From Paraneptunicella sp964228975 (lineage in GTDB: Bacteria > Pseudomonadota > Gammaproteobacteria > Enterobacterales > Alteromonadaceae), in the NCBI GenBank assembly GCA_964228975.1, contig CAXRCC010000112.1:1-10078 (forward strand): a DNA stretch of 10,078 nt, written 5' to 3'. How positions within the stretch are numbered: position 1 is the stretch's first letter; every line of letters starts with the position of its first letter. Shown here piece after piece: positions 1 to 7,045 of the stretch. A program made the position numbers and the translations under genes. The notes beneath the pieces are model-generated. The model did not search any database. It saw only the letters and a program-made list of their open reading frames with translations, and was not told the origin of the DNA.

Positions 1-1
1 A

Positions 2-988
2 GGTATTGAAGTAACATTAAATACACCTTCAGATAGCATCACAGCAAAAGAAGATCTCACATTGAGCGTAACGTTCACTAACACAGAAAGTGAACCGCTT
101 AAATTATTGAACTGGTATATTCCAACGCAAGATACCAAAGAAGCATTGTTTAAAGTGAAAAAGGACGGCTTTAAGCAAATGTACTTTGGCGCTCACGCCA
201 AGCGCTCTGCACCGCAAAGCCAAGATTACATGGTGATTCAGCCTAACCAGAGTGTGTCTTATGATATCGAACTTTCTGGCTTGTATGATTTAAGCGTCAC
301 GGGTAACTACCACATTCAATACGTGGTTGATTACGATGCGTTAGTTCGCGACGGCGACAACAAAACGATGAAGAGCAAACTTGCCTCAAACGCAGTCAGT
401 GTGTGGGTTGAAGGTCGTGGAGACAGCCACCTTGATTTGCAACGCCAAGCACAAGGCGCGTTTTCCCCAGCGGTTCAAGGAATCACTTATACAGGCGGTT
501 GTTCAAACTCTCAAAAAACCACACTTCAATCTGCGCTTAATGCAGCCAGCGGCATTACAGATAACTCGGTATCTTACCTTAACAACGAAAGCGCAAACCG
601 TTTCGGTGCGCGTTTCGACACATGGTTTGGTAGCTATCAAAGCAGCCGTTGGAACACGGTACGAAGCAACTTTGTTGCCATCAAAGATGCCATTGATAAC
701 CGAAACATGACGTTTGACTGCAGCTGTAATGACGGGTTCTTCGCTTATGTTTTCCCAACTCAACCTTATAAAGTGTACTTCTGTAACGCATTTTGGAACG
801 CGCCACTGACAGGAACTGATTCAAAAGCGGGCACCATTGTTCACGAGCTTAGTCACTTCAATGTTGTCGCTGGCACAGATGATTTAGCGTACGGTCAATC
901 AGCAGCGCAACGACTTAGCCCTAACCGCGCCATTCGAAATGCTGACAGCCACGAATATTTCGCTGAAAATACGCCTTATCAAAACTAA
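2..988 (+). CDS. M35-family (aspzincin) zinc metalloendopeptidase, 5' end missing
   Basis: This is a probable secreted zinc endopeptidase of the deuterolysin/peptidyl-Lys metalloendopeptidase family. The frame is open from the left edge, so the signal peptide and true start lie outside; 328 residues are visible, and the TTG at 62 is internal. Counting from the first visible codon, residues 1-120 form a beta-rich domain (VTFTNT, LNWYIP) resembling the N-terminal propeptide of bacterial M35 proteases. The catalytic domain follows, with HELSH at 281-285 giving two zinc ligands and the catalytic Glu. GTDDLAYG at 291-298 has its second Asp exactly nine residues after the second His, as for the third ligand of this family, and a Tyr three residues further on. 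SHEYFAEN near the C terminus is also typical. Four Cys in the catalytic part could form disulfides, which fits export. Cleavage preference (Lys-specific or broad) cannot be told. The family call is firm; its role is inferred. Confidence 0.9.
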   Translation, partial: GIEVTLNTPSDSITAKEDLTLSVTFTNTESEPLKLLNWYIPTQDTKEALFKVKKDGFKQMYFGAHAKRSAPQSQDYMVIQPNQSVSYDIELSGLYDLSVTGNYHIQYVVDYDALVRDGDNKTMKSKLASNAVSVWVEGRGDSHLDLQRQAQGAFSPAVQGITYTGGCSNSQKTTLQSALNAASGITDNSVSYLNNESANRFGARFDTWFGSYQSSRWNTVRSNFVAIKDAIDNRNMTFDCSCNDGFFAYVFPTQPYKVYFCNAFWNAPLTGTDSKAGTIVHELSHFNVVAGTDDLAYGQSAAQRLSPNRAIRNADSHEYFAENTPYQN

Positions 989-1004
989 AGGTTAAGTAAT
1001 CAGT

Positions 1005-1487
1005 ATGCCGTATACTTTTATGCTCAAGCGTGGCGCGTTTTGCGCTGCGCTTTTATCACTTACAGCAGGTTGCGTGAACGCCATGAAACCCAGCCATCCC
1101 CTTCTGTGTGAAATGCACCTTATGGCATCAAGCCCCTACACCACTGTGCGCTTTACCTTAACCAACACGGGTAATAACACCTTGCGCGTGCTGCCGTGGC
1201 ACTCTGCTTGGGAGGGTTGGCGAGGTCGCTTTTTATCGGTAACAGTTAACGACGAACCCGTTGAATACCAAGGGCCTATGATCAAACGCCCAGCGCCATC
1301 TAAAGAGGCATTTAAAACCTTAAGCGCCAATGATACTTGGCAAAGCCAATTAACCCTAAATGATGTTTACGATATCAAACCAGGAAAGTTACACGTTCAG
1401 TACACTGGCCTGTTAACTTACCTCAATGCGGCTTCGGAGGAAGTAGAAATTGCTGAGCTGGCATGCCGTTTAGAAGCAGAGGTTTAA
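1005..1487 (+). CDS. small exported (lipo)protein resembling the protease propeptide domain
   Basis: This 160-residue protein begins with a positively charged stretch and a hydrophobic segment ending LTAGC, with Cys23 a possible lipid-attachment site. The residue at -3 is Thr, not the usual Leu/Val, so cleavage by signal peptidase I after VNA (residue 26) is an alternative. Cys35 and Cys154 could form a disulfide. The mature part aligns by eye with the N-terminal domain of the upstream protease: FTLTNT and a Leu-x-x-Leu-x-Trp pattern at 50-65, a KRPAP block near 94-98, and VYDIKPGKLHVQY at 121-133 matching a YD...G..H.QY pattern there. The gene starts 16 bases after the protease stop, so the two are probably cotranscribed. 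The start at 1005 has only a distant AAGG; Met6 is an alternative with no better ribosome site. A role as periplasmic inhibitor or folding helper of the protease is inference. Confidence 0.75.
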   Translation: MPYTFMLKRGAFCAALLSLTAGCVNAMKPSHPLLCEMHLMASSPYTTVRFTLTNTGNNTLRVLPWHSAWEGWRGRFLSVTVNDEPVEYQGPMIKRPAPSKEAFKTLSANDTWQSQLTLNDVYDIKPGKLHVQYTGLLTYLNAASEEVEIAELACRLEAEV

Positions 1488-1541
1488 CTTTATTTAATCC
1501 CCCCTTCCTATCCTTCCCAAATTTGCGCTAACATCAGCGCC

Positions 1542-1604
1542 CAGTCATTCAGAGTCTGCGACAATATAACGAATTCAATGCACGTTATGTTTCGCACAAT
1601 AACG
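1542..1604 (+). promoter_or_regulatory. possible promoter and operator upstream of the mcrB-like gene
   Basis: TATAAC at 1565-1570 matches five of six bases of a sigma-70 -10 box, but the hexamer 17 bases upstream (CAGTCA, 1542-1547) is a weak -35. The hexamer ATAACG occurs at 1566-1571, in inverted form (CGTTAT) at 1583-1588, and again at 1599-1604, so three half-sites spaced 16-17 bases apart cover the presumed -10 and start region. The inner pair is a perfect 6-bp inverted repeat with a 10-base spacer. Such an arrangement could bind a repressor, but no known operator is recognised. The rest of the 163-base gap holds a pyrimidine-rich stretch at 1493-1519 and a weak GCGCT/AGCGC hairpin at 1525-1540. 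Confidence 0.25.
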
Positions 1605-1615
1605 CCTTCGCTTTT

Positions 1616-1650
1616 TCACTGGTCGCAGTGATGCGTGATTCAGGAGAACA
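1616..1650 (+). promoter_or_regulatory. leader hairpin and ribosome binding site of the mcrB-like gene
   Basis: TCACTG at 1616-1621 and CAGTGA at 1626-1631 form a perfect 6-bp stem with a GTCG loop, ending 10 bases before the Shine-Dalgarno sequence AGGAG (1642-1646). That site lies four bases from the ATG at 1651, and this sets the start. The hairpin leaves the ribosome site free and may simply stabilise the leader. Confidence 0.45.
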
Positions 1651-3543
1651 ATGAATATTTGGAAAGTTTCTCACAGCCCCTCAGATATTAACGATGCTGT
1701 GAACGATTGGTTGAATACACATCACTATATTGCGGTTAATAAAAAAGCGAAAAAAGGTCAAGCGGCCAAGTTTGCCGACGAGATCAACATTGGCGATCTC
1801 ATTCACCTCAATCGAGGTAACCACAGCGTTGGTTTATTTGTGGTAGGCAGCAACTTAACCACCCATAAAAAATCACCACTGGGCGCAAGTTGGTTTTTAC
1901 GTAGCGTTAAACCTGTCAAACTGACCAATTCTGATGCGCCTTATATCGGCCCTAAAAAAGGCTGGACGCCAAATTACAATAGCGCTTGTTATAAAGTGCC
2001 AAGCTGGGATTTGGCTGAATTCGAGTTACAGATTCTAAAACCCAACTACGCACTAACACTGGCAAAACTTGAACCAATGGCAATCAAAGCCAGTGCAGCG
2101 CCTTTAGTACAAGCCGAATCAAATGCCTTTTTCCTTGAGCATCCTGCGCCTGCTAACGCTTCTCGTAAGGGCAAATCGAAAGTAAAAGCCAAACCTGATA
2201 CGCCTACAGCGCCACTCAATCAGATCTTGTACGGGCCAGTTGGCACGGGAAAAACGCTCAGCGCAATGCAACAAGCATTAACGATTATCGATCCTTCATT
2301 CGCTGCGGCGAATAGCCAAAACCCCAAAGCCATCCAGCGCCGACTAGAAGAATTAATGCAGGAAAAGCGCATCAGTTTGGTCAGCTTTCACCCTCACTTT
2401 GGTTACGATGATTTTGTTGAGGGAATGAAGGCCTCAACGGATGAAAATAACGCTTTAACCTACCACGTTGAAGACGGTATTTTTAAGCGAATCGCCGATG
2501 AAGCCTGCAAAGGCGTTGGCTTTAAAGACCCGCTACAAGCCGCCATCCAAATACTTATCGAAAAACAAGAGCAACAAGACGCTCGCCTTACGTTAACAAC
2601 AAAACAAGGCAAACAGTTCGAAATCGAGTACGAAGGCGGTAAAACCTTTAAGGTATTTCCTGAATCAATGGAAACGGCAAACACCAACTACGTTGCCTCG
2701 ATTTCCAACGTAAAGAAGCTCTACGAAACGGGCAATAAGCAGGGAATTTATAATCCCTCTTACGTCGATGGCTTATTGCGTTTTTTGCAAAGTGAATGTG
2801 GTTTGGAAGACTTTGAGTCTGGCGAAGTTAACCCTCAAGCAAGCCAACCTTTTGTGCTTATTATTGATGAAATCCATCGCGGGGATATCGCCCGTATTTT
2901 CGGTGAACTTTTGTCTATTATTGAGCCAAGCAAGCGCGCGGGATGTGCTCACGCAACACACATCACTCTACCTTACTCTAAAGAATCCTTTTCTGTGCCT
3001 GCCAATTTGCACATTATTGGCACAATGAATTCAACCGATTGCAATATTAGTACCTTACCAAGCAGTATTTTACGCCGCTTCGAGCTTATCGAAATTGCGC
3101 CTAATTACGCAGCGTTAGAAGCCCTTCCCTCGATTAATGGCATTCAAATTTGCCCAATGGTTAAAGCCATCAATCAACGTATTGAGCTGTTGTTAGATAA
3201 ATCTCATGTGCTGGGTCACAGCCTTTTTATGACGTTAAACAACACGCCAACGCTTGAGCACTTATCACGTTTATTTCAACATCACGTTGTGCCCCTGTTG
3301 CTTTCGCATTTTAAGGGAGATTGGGACGCCGTTAGCAAAGTATTGGGCGACCACCTTGCCTCACGATCGCCATCAACATCGCAGCAACGTTTTATCACTA
3401 AAACCTTTGATGACGACGCTATTTCACAGTTGATGGGATCAGATTGGGAAAGCATGGGTATGAACATCGGCATCAATGCTTATGATCTCAACACACAAGC
3501 ACTGCAAAGCAAACAGGCTTTTATCAACATTTATGCGCGATAA
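1651..3543 (+). CDS. McrB-family AAA+ NTPase with EVE/PUA-like N-terminal domain, no McrC partner
   Basis: This 630-residue protein belongs to the McrB group of AAA+ motors, whose founder is the GTP-driven translocase of the McrBC methylation-dependent restriction enzyme. Residues 1-145 look like an EVE/PUA-type modified-base reader (WKVSH start, YIAVN, INIGDLIHLNRG, GLFVVG), followed by a basic linker to about 188. The motor has Walker A GPVGTGKT (195-202), the family block FHPHFGYDDFVEG (246-258), Walker B LIIDEIHRGD (403-412) with IFGELLSIIE, and sensor GTMNSTD (457-463) followed by LRRF (474-477). The guanine-contact motif, NTAD in E. coli McrB, reads NSTD here. Residues 285-400 are a long insertion containing KLYETG and YNPSYVDGLL, seen in many McrB relatives. 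The C-terminal helical part (GHSLFM, HFKGDWDAV) is also typical. No mcrC follows. It may belong to an incomplete or alternative defence system; its nucleotide and DNA target are unknown. Confidence 0.85.
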   Translation: MNIWKVSHSPSDINDAVNDWLNTHHYIAVNKKAKKGQAAKFADEINIGDLIHLNRGNHSVGLFVVGSNLTTHKKSPLGASWFLRSVKPVKLTNSDAPYIGPKKGWTPNYNSACYKVPSWDLAEFELQILKPNYALTLAKLEPMAIKASAAPLVQAESNAFFLEHPAPANASRKGKSKVKAKPDTPTAPLNQILYGPVGTGKTLSAMQQALTIIDPSFAAANSQNPKAIQRRLEELMQEKRISLVSFHPHFGYDDFVEGMKASTDENNALTYHVEDGIFKRIADEACKGVGFKDPLQAAIQILIEKQEQQDARLTLTTKQGKQFEIEYEGGKTFKVFPESMETANTNYVASISNVKKLYETGNKQGIYNPSYVDGLLRFLQSECGLEDFESGEVNPQASQPFVLIIDEIHRGDIARIFGELLSIIEPSKRAGCAHATHITLPYSKESFSVPANLHIIGTMNSTDCNISTLPSSILRRFELIEIAPNYAALEALPSINGIQICPMVKAINQRIELLLDKSHVLGHSLFMTLNNTPTLEHLSRLFQHHVVPLLLSHFKGDWDAVSKVLGDHLASRSPSTSQQRFITKTFDDDAISQLMGSDWESMGMNIGINAYDLNTQALQSKQAFINIYAR

Positions 3544-3547
3544 CACC

Positions 3548-4732
3548 ATGACTTTACATTCTTTTTCGGCCACTGTTCGCCATGCACTTAAATGCTGTTG
3601 CATGTTCACTTTCGTTGCAATAGTAAACTTAGTGTTTACCAGCAATGCCATAGCGAATAAGCGTACAGAAGCAGAACATCAAATCACTCAGTTGGCACAG
3701 TGGCAAGCTGCTGTGAGTCAATCCGATTTTTCAGGTTTGGTGATGGTTGCTCACAAAGGTGAAGCGGTTTTTCAGTACAAATTTGGATTGGCTAACCGAG
3801 AGCAAAACATTCCATTTTCACAAAACACCGTTTTTGACATTGGCTCAATTACCAAACAATTTACCGCAACCGCCATTATTCAGCTTTCTGAAGCAGGAAA
3901 ATTGTCGGTTCAAGATCGCATCACCCGATTTTTCCCTAATGTGCCAAGCGACAAGCAAAACATCACACTACACCACTTGCTAACACACAGTTCAGGCTTA
4001 CCTCACGGCTTTGGTTTGTACCAAAAAGTGACCCGCGCTGAATTCATAAAAACAGCAATGGCAGCACCGCTTAAATTCGAGCCTGGCGCACAATATAGCT
4101 ATTCCAATGCGGGGTACAGTTTGCTAGCAGCCGTTATTGAGCAAGTCAGTGGGCAAGGTTACGAGCATTATTTACAAACACACATTTTCCATCCCGCAGG
4201 TTTAAACGATACCGGATACCAGCGAGTTGAGCGTCGCCCCGAAAACATTGCCGTACATTATGGGCGCGACCCAAATTGGTTCCAACGTTTATTAATTGTT
4301 AAAGCGCAAAGCCGATCAGTGGGTCATTCCTTGGCGCATCAATATCGCGATCCTGGCCCTCGTTGGTATTTGCTCGGTGGCGGCGGCATGTTGTCTACCA
4401 CTTACGATATGCTGCGCTGGTACCAAACAATACGCACTAAAAATCCAACGATTATGAAACGCACGTCTTGGAACCGACTGTTTAATCAATATGTTGCCGA
4501 AAACGATAAAAAAGAGGCGTTTTACGGTTATGGCTGGCGGGTAAGCAAGGATGATATGGGTCGCTCTGTTGTCTCCCACAATGGCTCAAATGGATACAAC
4601 TTAACTGAGTTTACTTACTACCCTAAACTGGATATGTTCGTGTTCAAAACCACCAATAACTGGGATGATTCGCCAGAAGCGTTAATTAACCAATTTGATC
4701 ACATTGCGATTAAAGAAATTATTCATCGCTAG
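3548..4732 (+). CDS. exported serine hydrolase, class C beta-lactamase / penicillin-binding fold (peptidase S12-like)
   Basis: The protein shows the three catalytic motifs of the beta-lactamase-related serine hydrolases: SITK (Ser100, Lys103), YSN (Tyr185-Asn187) and HNG (344-346) in place of KTG, as often found in esterase or D-aminopeptidase-like members. HHLLTHSSGLPHG and the GGGG before MLSTTYDMLRWY are also family hallmarks. At 394 residues it is a normal length. The start at 3548 gives a short basic N region (RHALK), a hydrophobic core with three adjacent Cys, and an AIA cleavage site after residue 36, so it should act in the periplasm. ATG 3533 (overlapping mcrB by 11 bases) is equally possible. 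A start at 3476 would add a poor N terminus inside mcrB. No start has a good Shine-Dalgarno sequence, which suggests translation coupled to the gene before. The substrate (peptide, ester or beta-lactam) cannot be told, and resistance should not be assumed. Confidence 0.85.
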   Translation: MTLHSFSATVRHALKCCCMFTFVAIVNLVFTSNAIANKRTEAEHQITQLAQWQAAVSQSDFSGLVMVAHKGEAVFQYKFGLANREQNIPFSQNTVFDIGSITKQFTATAIIQLSEAGKLSVQDRITRFFPNVPSDKQNITLHHLLTHSSGLPHGFGLYQKVTRAEFIKTAMAAPLKFEPGAQYSYSNAGYSLLAAVIEQVSGQGYEHYLQTHIFHPAGLNDTGYQRVERRPENIAVHYGRDPNWFQRLLIVKAQSRSVGHSLAHQYRDPGPRWYLLGGGGMLSTTYDMLRWYQTIRTKNPTIMKRTSWNRLFNQYVAENDKKEAFYGYGWRVSKDDMGRSVVSHNGSNGYNLTEFTYYPKLDMFVFKTTNNWDDSPEALINQFDHIAIKEIIHR

Positions 4733-4912
4733 CCGTTATCGCCATGAGAGCCTTTTGTTTAACACTTTGAAACCGTTTCGTTCGTAGAAAAAAGCAGCGA
4801 AATACTGGTCGGAAGAGAAAACCAACATAGGTTCGTCAAAGACAAATCCGACAAGATAAAGTACATTATCCCCCGTTTAGCATTAACCGTTTTAATGGAG
4901 CCGTTATTTAAC

Positions 4913-5521
4913 ATGGAAAACGCTTATTCCAATAGCACCTCTCAATCATCCCAAGTGCCCGAGGAAATCAAAGGCTGGAACTGGGCTGCTTTTCTTTTAA
5001 ATTGGGTTTGGGGCTTAGGCAACCGCACGTATATCGCACTGTTGATGTTTGTGCCTATTGTTAATTTGATAGTGATTTTCATGTTGGGCGCTAAAGGCAA
5101 CGAGTGGGCATGGAAAAACGGTAACTGGAACAGCGTTGAGCAGTTCAAAAATACGCAACGAAAATGGCGCAATGCCAGCATCGCATTTTATTGCATTTTT
5201 ATACCTGTGGTGGCGATTTCTGTTTCCAGTGCTTTAAAGGGCGAAGCGTACTTACAATCACTGGTCGCGGTAAAAACCCATCATCAAGTACTCACCACAG
5301 TCGGTGACGATCCCAAACCCGGCATGCTTGTCACCGGAAAAATTTCATACAATGGCTCAGGCGGTTTTGCTAACTTAAATTACAGTATTGAAGGCGAAAA
5401 AGGCACGGCAGAAGTGTACGTTTACGCCACTCATTTGGCCGGAGAATGGGAGCTAAAAGAACTGCACGTTATTCTTGACGAGACTCAAGAGCGAATTGCC
5501 GTTCTAACGGGTTCGGAATAA
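4913..5521 (+). CDS. two-helix membrane protein with C-terminal Coa1-like domain
   Basis: This 202-residue protein has a cytosolic-looking N-terminal stretch with the motif GWNWAAFLLNWVWGLGNRTY (21-40), membrane segments at about 39-59 and 88-106, a Trp/Asn-rich connector between them (GNEWAWKNGNW), and a soluble C-terminal domain from about 110. The C-terminal part (GKISYNGSGGFANLNYSIEG, then EVYVYA and GEWELKELHVIL) resembles the Coa1/Tim21 fold, named after a mitochondrial cytochrome oxidase assembly factor. Bacterial members are generally uncharacterised, so a role in oxidase assembly is only a family label. ATG 4913 is preferred because GGAG lies at 4897-4900, 12 bases upstream; ATG 4895 would add six residues but has no ribosome site. 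The gene stands alone, convergent with the thiolase gene. The preceding 180 bases contain no convincing promoter or terminator. Confidence 0.75.
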   Translation: MENAYSNSTSQSSQVPEEIKGWNWAAFLLNWVWGLGNRTYIALLMFVPIVNLIVIFMLGAKGNEWAWKNGNWNSVEQFKNTQRKWRNASIAFYCIFIPVVAISVSSALKGEAYLQSLVAVKTHHQVLTTVGDDPKPGMLVTGKISYNGSGGFANLNYSIEGEKGTAEVYVYATHLAGEWELKELHVILDETQERIAVLTGSE

Positions 5522-5561
5522 CTCGGAATAATTTATCCTCGCCAAAATAAATAGCGAAAAT

Positions 5562-5610
5562 AAAAAATCACGCGCTTATGATGCTTATCACTCCGAGCAT
5601 CGCGCGTGAT
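5562..5610 (-). terminator. intrinsic terminator for the thiolase gene, possibly bidirectional
   Basis: ATCACGCGC (5567-5575) pairs perfectly with GCGCGTGAT (5602-5610), and inside it GATGCT (5580-5585) pairs with AGCATC (5596-5601) around a 10-base loop, with a four-base bulge on one side. On the minus strand the stem runs into six T's (opposite 5562-5567) followed by more T-rich sequence, a canonical terminator 32 bases after the thiolase stop. On the plus strand only CTTT follows, so termination of the Coa1-like gene would be weaker. Confidence 0.88.
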
Positions 5611-5641
5611 CTTTCAATTCAAGTTCTAGCGATTGTTAATC

Positions 5642-6823
5642 TTAAACAAGTTCTACCGCTAATGCTGTTGCTTCACCGCCACCAATACACAATGACGCAA
5701 CGCCTTTTTTCAAGTTACGTTGCTTAAGTGCATTCAATAGCGTCACGATAATACGCGCACCTGAAGCACCAATGGGGTGACCTAATGCACATGCACCGCC
5801 GTGAACGTTCACTTTATCTTGGTCTAGTTCAAGGTGTTTAATTGCCAACATCGTCACCATGGCGAACGCTTCGTTGATTTCAAACAAATCCACATCGTCT
5901 ACGTTCCAGCCCGCTTTGGTTAATACCTTACGGATGGCATCAACAGGTGCGACTGTGAAATTCTCTGGCTCAATAGAATTGGTGGCATGAGAAACAATAC
6001 GTGCAAGTGGCTGTAAGCCAAGTGCTTTTGCTTTAGATTCAGACATCACCATTAATGCAGCTGCACCGTCAGAAATGGCGCTTGAGTTCGCCGCCGTGAT
6101 CGTGCCGTCTTTTGCAAAGGCTGGGCGAAGCGCAGGAATTTTTTCTGGCATGGCTTTGCCCGGAAGCTCATCAACAGACACTTCCACATCACCTTTACGA
6201 CCTTTAATCGTAACAGGCGTAATTTCGTCGTTGAAGTTACCCGCTTCAATCGCCGCTTTTGCACGAGACAAGGTGCTTACCGCATACTCGTCCATTTGCT
6301 CACGCGTAATGCTTTCGCTGTCCGCAGTGCCTTGTGCAAAGCAACCCATCGCTTGACCATCGTAGGCATTTTCTAAGCCATCAAATGCCATGTGGTCTAG
6401 CATTTGCGCGTGACCAAAGCGATAACCGCCGCGCGCTTTAGGTAATAAGTACGGTGCATTAGTCATGCTTTCCATACCGCCGGCAATAACCACTTCAGCA
6501 GAGCCGGCTTTGACTAAATCATGCGCCATCATGGTCGCTTTCATGCCAGAACCACACACTTTATTGATTGTGGTTACACCCGCAGATAAAGGTAATCCCG
6601 CTTTAAGTGACGCCTGACGCGCCGGAGACTGACCCAGGCCTGCAGGTAATACACAGCCCATGATAACTTCATCAACAACATTGGCATCAACACCCGCATC
6701 AGCAACCGTTGCTTTAATCGCTTCCGCGCCTAAATCCGTTGCTGAAAGGGCCGATAAAGATCCCATCATCGCGCCCATTGCAGTACGTTTACCTGCAACA
6801 ATAACAATATTCTCGTTACTCAT
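5642..6823 (-). CDS. atoB: acetyl-CoA acetyltransferase (acetoacetyl-CoA thiolase)
   Basis: This 393-residue thiolase catalyses reversible condensation of two acetyl-CoA to acetoacetyl-CoA. The nucleophilic Cys90 lies in NKVCGSGMKA, His349 in GGACALGHPIGASGAR, and the second catalytic Cys379 in LCIGGGEATA. Spacing and length match the biosynthetic/degradative thiolase type almost residue for residue. GGMESMTNAPYLLP and NEAFA are further signatures. The start is set by GAGGA (minus strand, 6833-6837) nine bases before ATG. It is divergent from liuR-liuA-liuB. Leucine breakdown ends in acetyl-CoA and acetoacetate, and after activation of the latter this enzyme would yield two acetyl-CoA, so shared control by LiuR is plausible. 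A broader beta-ketothiolase role (for example in isoleucine or fatty-acid breakdown) cannot be excluded; the gene symbol is by family and context. Confidence 0.93.
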   Translation of the reverse strand: MSNENIVIVAGKRTAMGAMMGSLSALSATDLGAEAIKATVADAGVDANVVDEVIMGCVLPAGLGQSPARQASLKAGLPLSAGVTTINKVCGSGMKATMMAHDLVKAGSAEVVIAGGMESMTNAPYLLPKARGGYRFGHAQMLDHMAFDGLENAYDGQAMGCFAQGTADSESITREQMDEYAVSTLSRAKAAIEAGNFNDEITPVTIKGRKGDVEVSVDELPGKAMPEKIPALRPAFAKDGTITAANSSAISDGAAALMVMSESKAKALGLQPLARIVSHATNSIEPENFTVAPVDAIRKVLTKAGWNVDDVDLFEINEAFAMVTMLAIKHLELDQDKVNVHGGACALGHPIGASGARIIVTLLNALKQRNLKKGVASLCIGGGEATALAVELV

Positions 6824-6891
6824 GCTTGTTAGTCCTCATCTGAGTTATAAGCTAAAAATGTTGTGTATCCTGTCCGGCCTGAATTGCGCTT

Positions 6892-6920
6892 TCAATAGTG
6901 CTTTCGTACACCCGGCTCAA
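6892..6920 (-). promoter_or_regulatory. possible sigma-70 promoter of the thiolase gene
   Basis: On the minus strand TTGAGC (6915-6920) and TATTGA (6892-6897) are separated by 17 bases, placing a start near 6885 and a leader of about 60 bases before the ATG. The match is only four of six and three of six. CATAAT on the minus strand (6929-6934) is a competing -10 with a poor -35. The divergent gap contains no better candidate. Confidence 0.25.
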
Positions 6921-6977
6921 CGTACAAGATTATGAACGCATAAATTCTGAACCGAAAGCGCCACGATCATTTCATTA

Positions 6978-7006
6978 TTGACGACACGAGCAGCATACTT
7001 TACCTT
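6978..7006 (+). promoter_or_regulatory. possible promoter of liuR-liuA
   Basis: TTGACG (6978-6983) is a good -35 hexamer. A 17-base spacer leads to the weak TACCTT (7001-7006), which lies inside the left half of the operator. That overlap would let LiuR block or remodel the promoter. The -10 assignment is uncertain. Confidence 0.3.
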
Positions 7007-7037
7007 TACGTAAACCAATAGTTACGTAAACGTAAAG
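6998..7037 (+). promoter_or_regulatory. double palindromic operator, probable LiuR binding site
   Basis: The right half contains TTACGTAAACGTAA (7022-7035), a palindrome of TTACG and CGTAA around four bases. The left half carries the same 14-mer on the other strand (7000-7013) with one change, TTACGTAAAGGTAA. The whole 40-bp block is thus a large inverted repeat with 16-base arms, one mismatch, and an eight-base centre (7014-7021). Box centres are 22 bp apart, about two helical turns, so two dimers could bind on the same face. MerR-family LiuR proteins are known to bind short palindromes in front of liu genes. The site ends nine bases before the liuR ATG, so autoregulation is expected. Confidence 0.75.
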
Positions 7038-7045
7038 TTAAGGCA

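Noticed and set aside
1525..1540. GCGCT/AGCGC hairpin as a terminator of the protease operon.
   Set aside because: The stem is five base pairs with no T tract downstream.
3476..3547. A longer start for the serine hydrolase at ATG 3476.
   Set aside because: It would overlap mcrB by 68 bases, put a polar stretch before the signal peptide, and has no ribosome site.
3476..4732. Calling the serine hydrolase an AmpC-type resistance enzyme.
   Set aside because: The third motif is HNG rather than KTG, and no ampR-like gene is nearby; the wider esterase/peptidase family is the safer call.
6052..6356. Open frames within the thiolase gene on both strands.
   Set aside because: They overlap a strongly conserved enzyme gene, have no ribosome sites and encode no recognisable domain.
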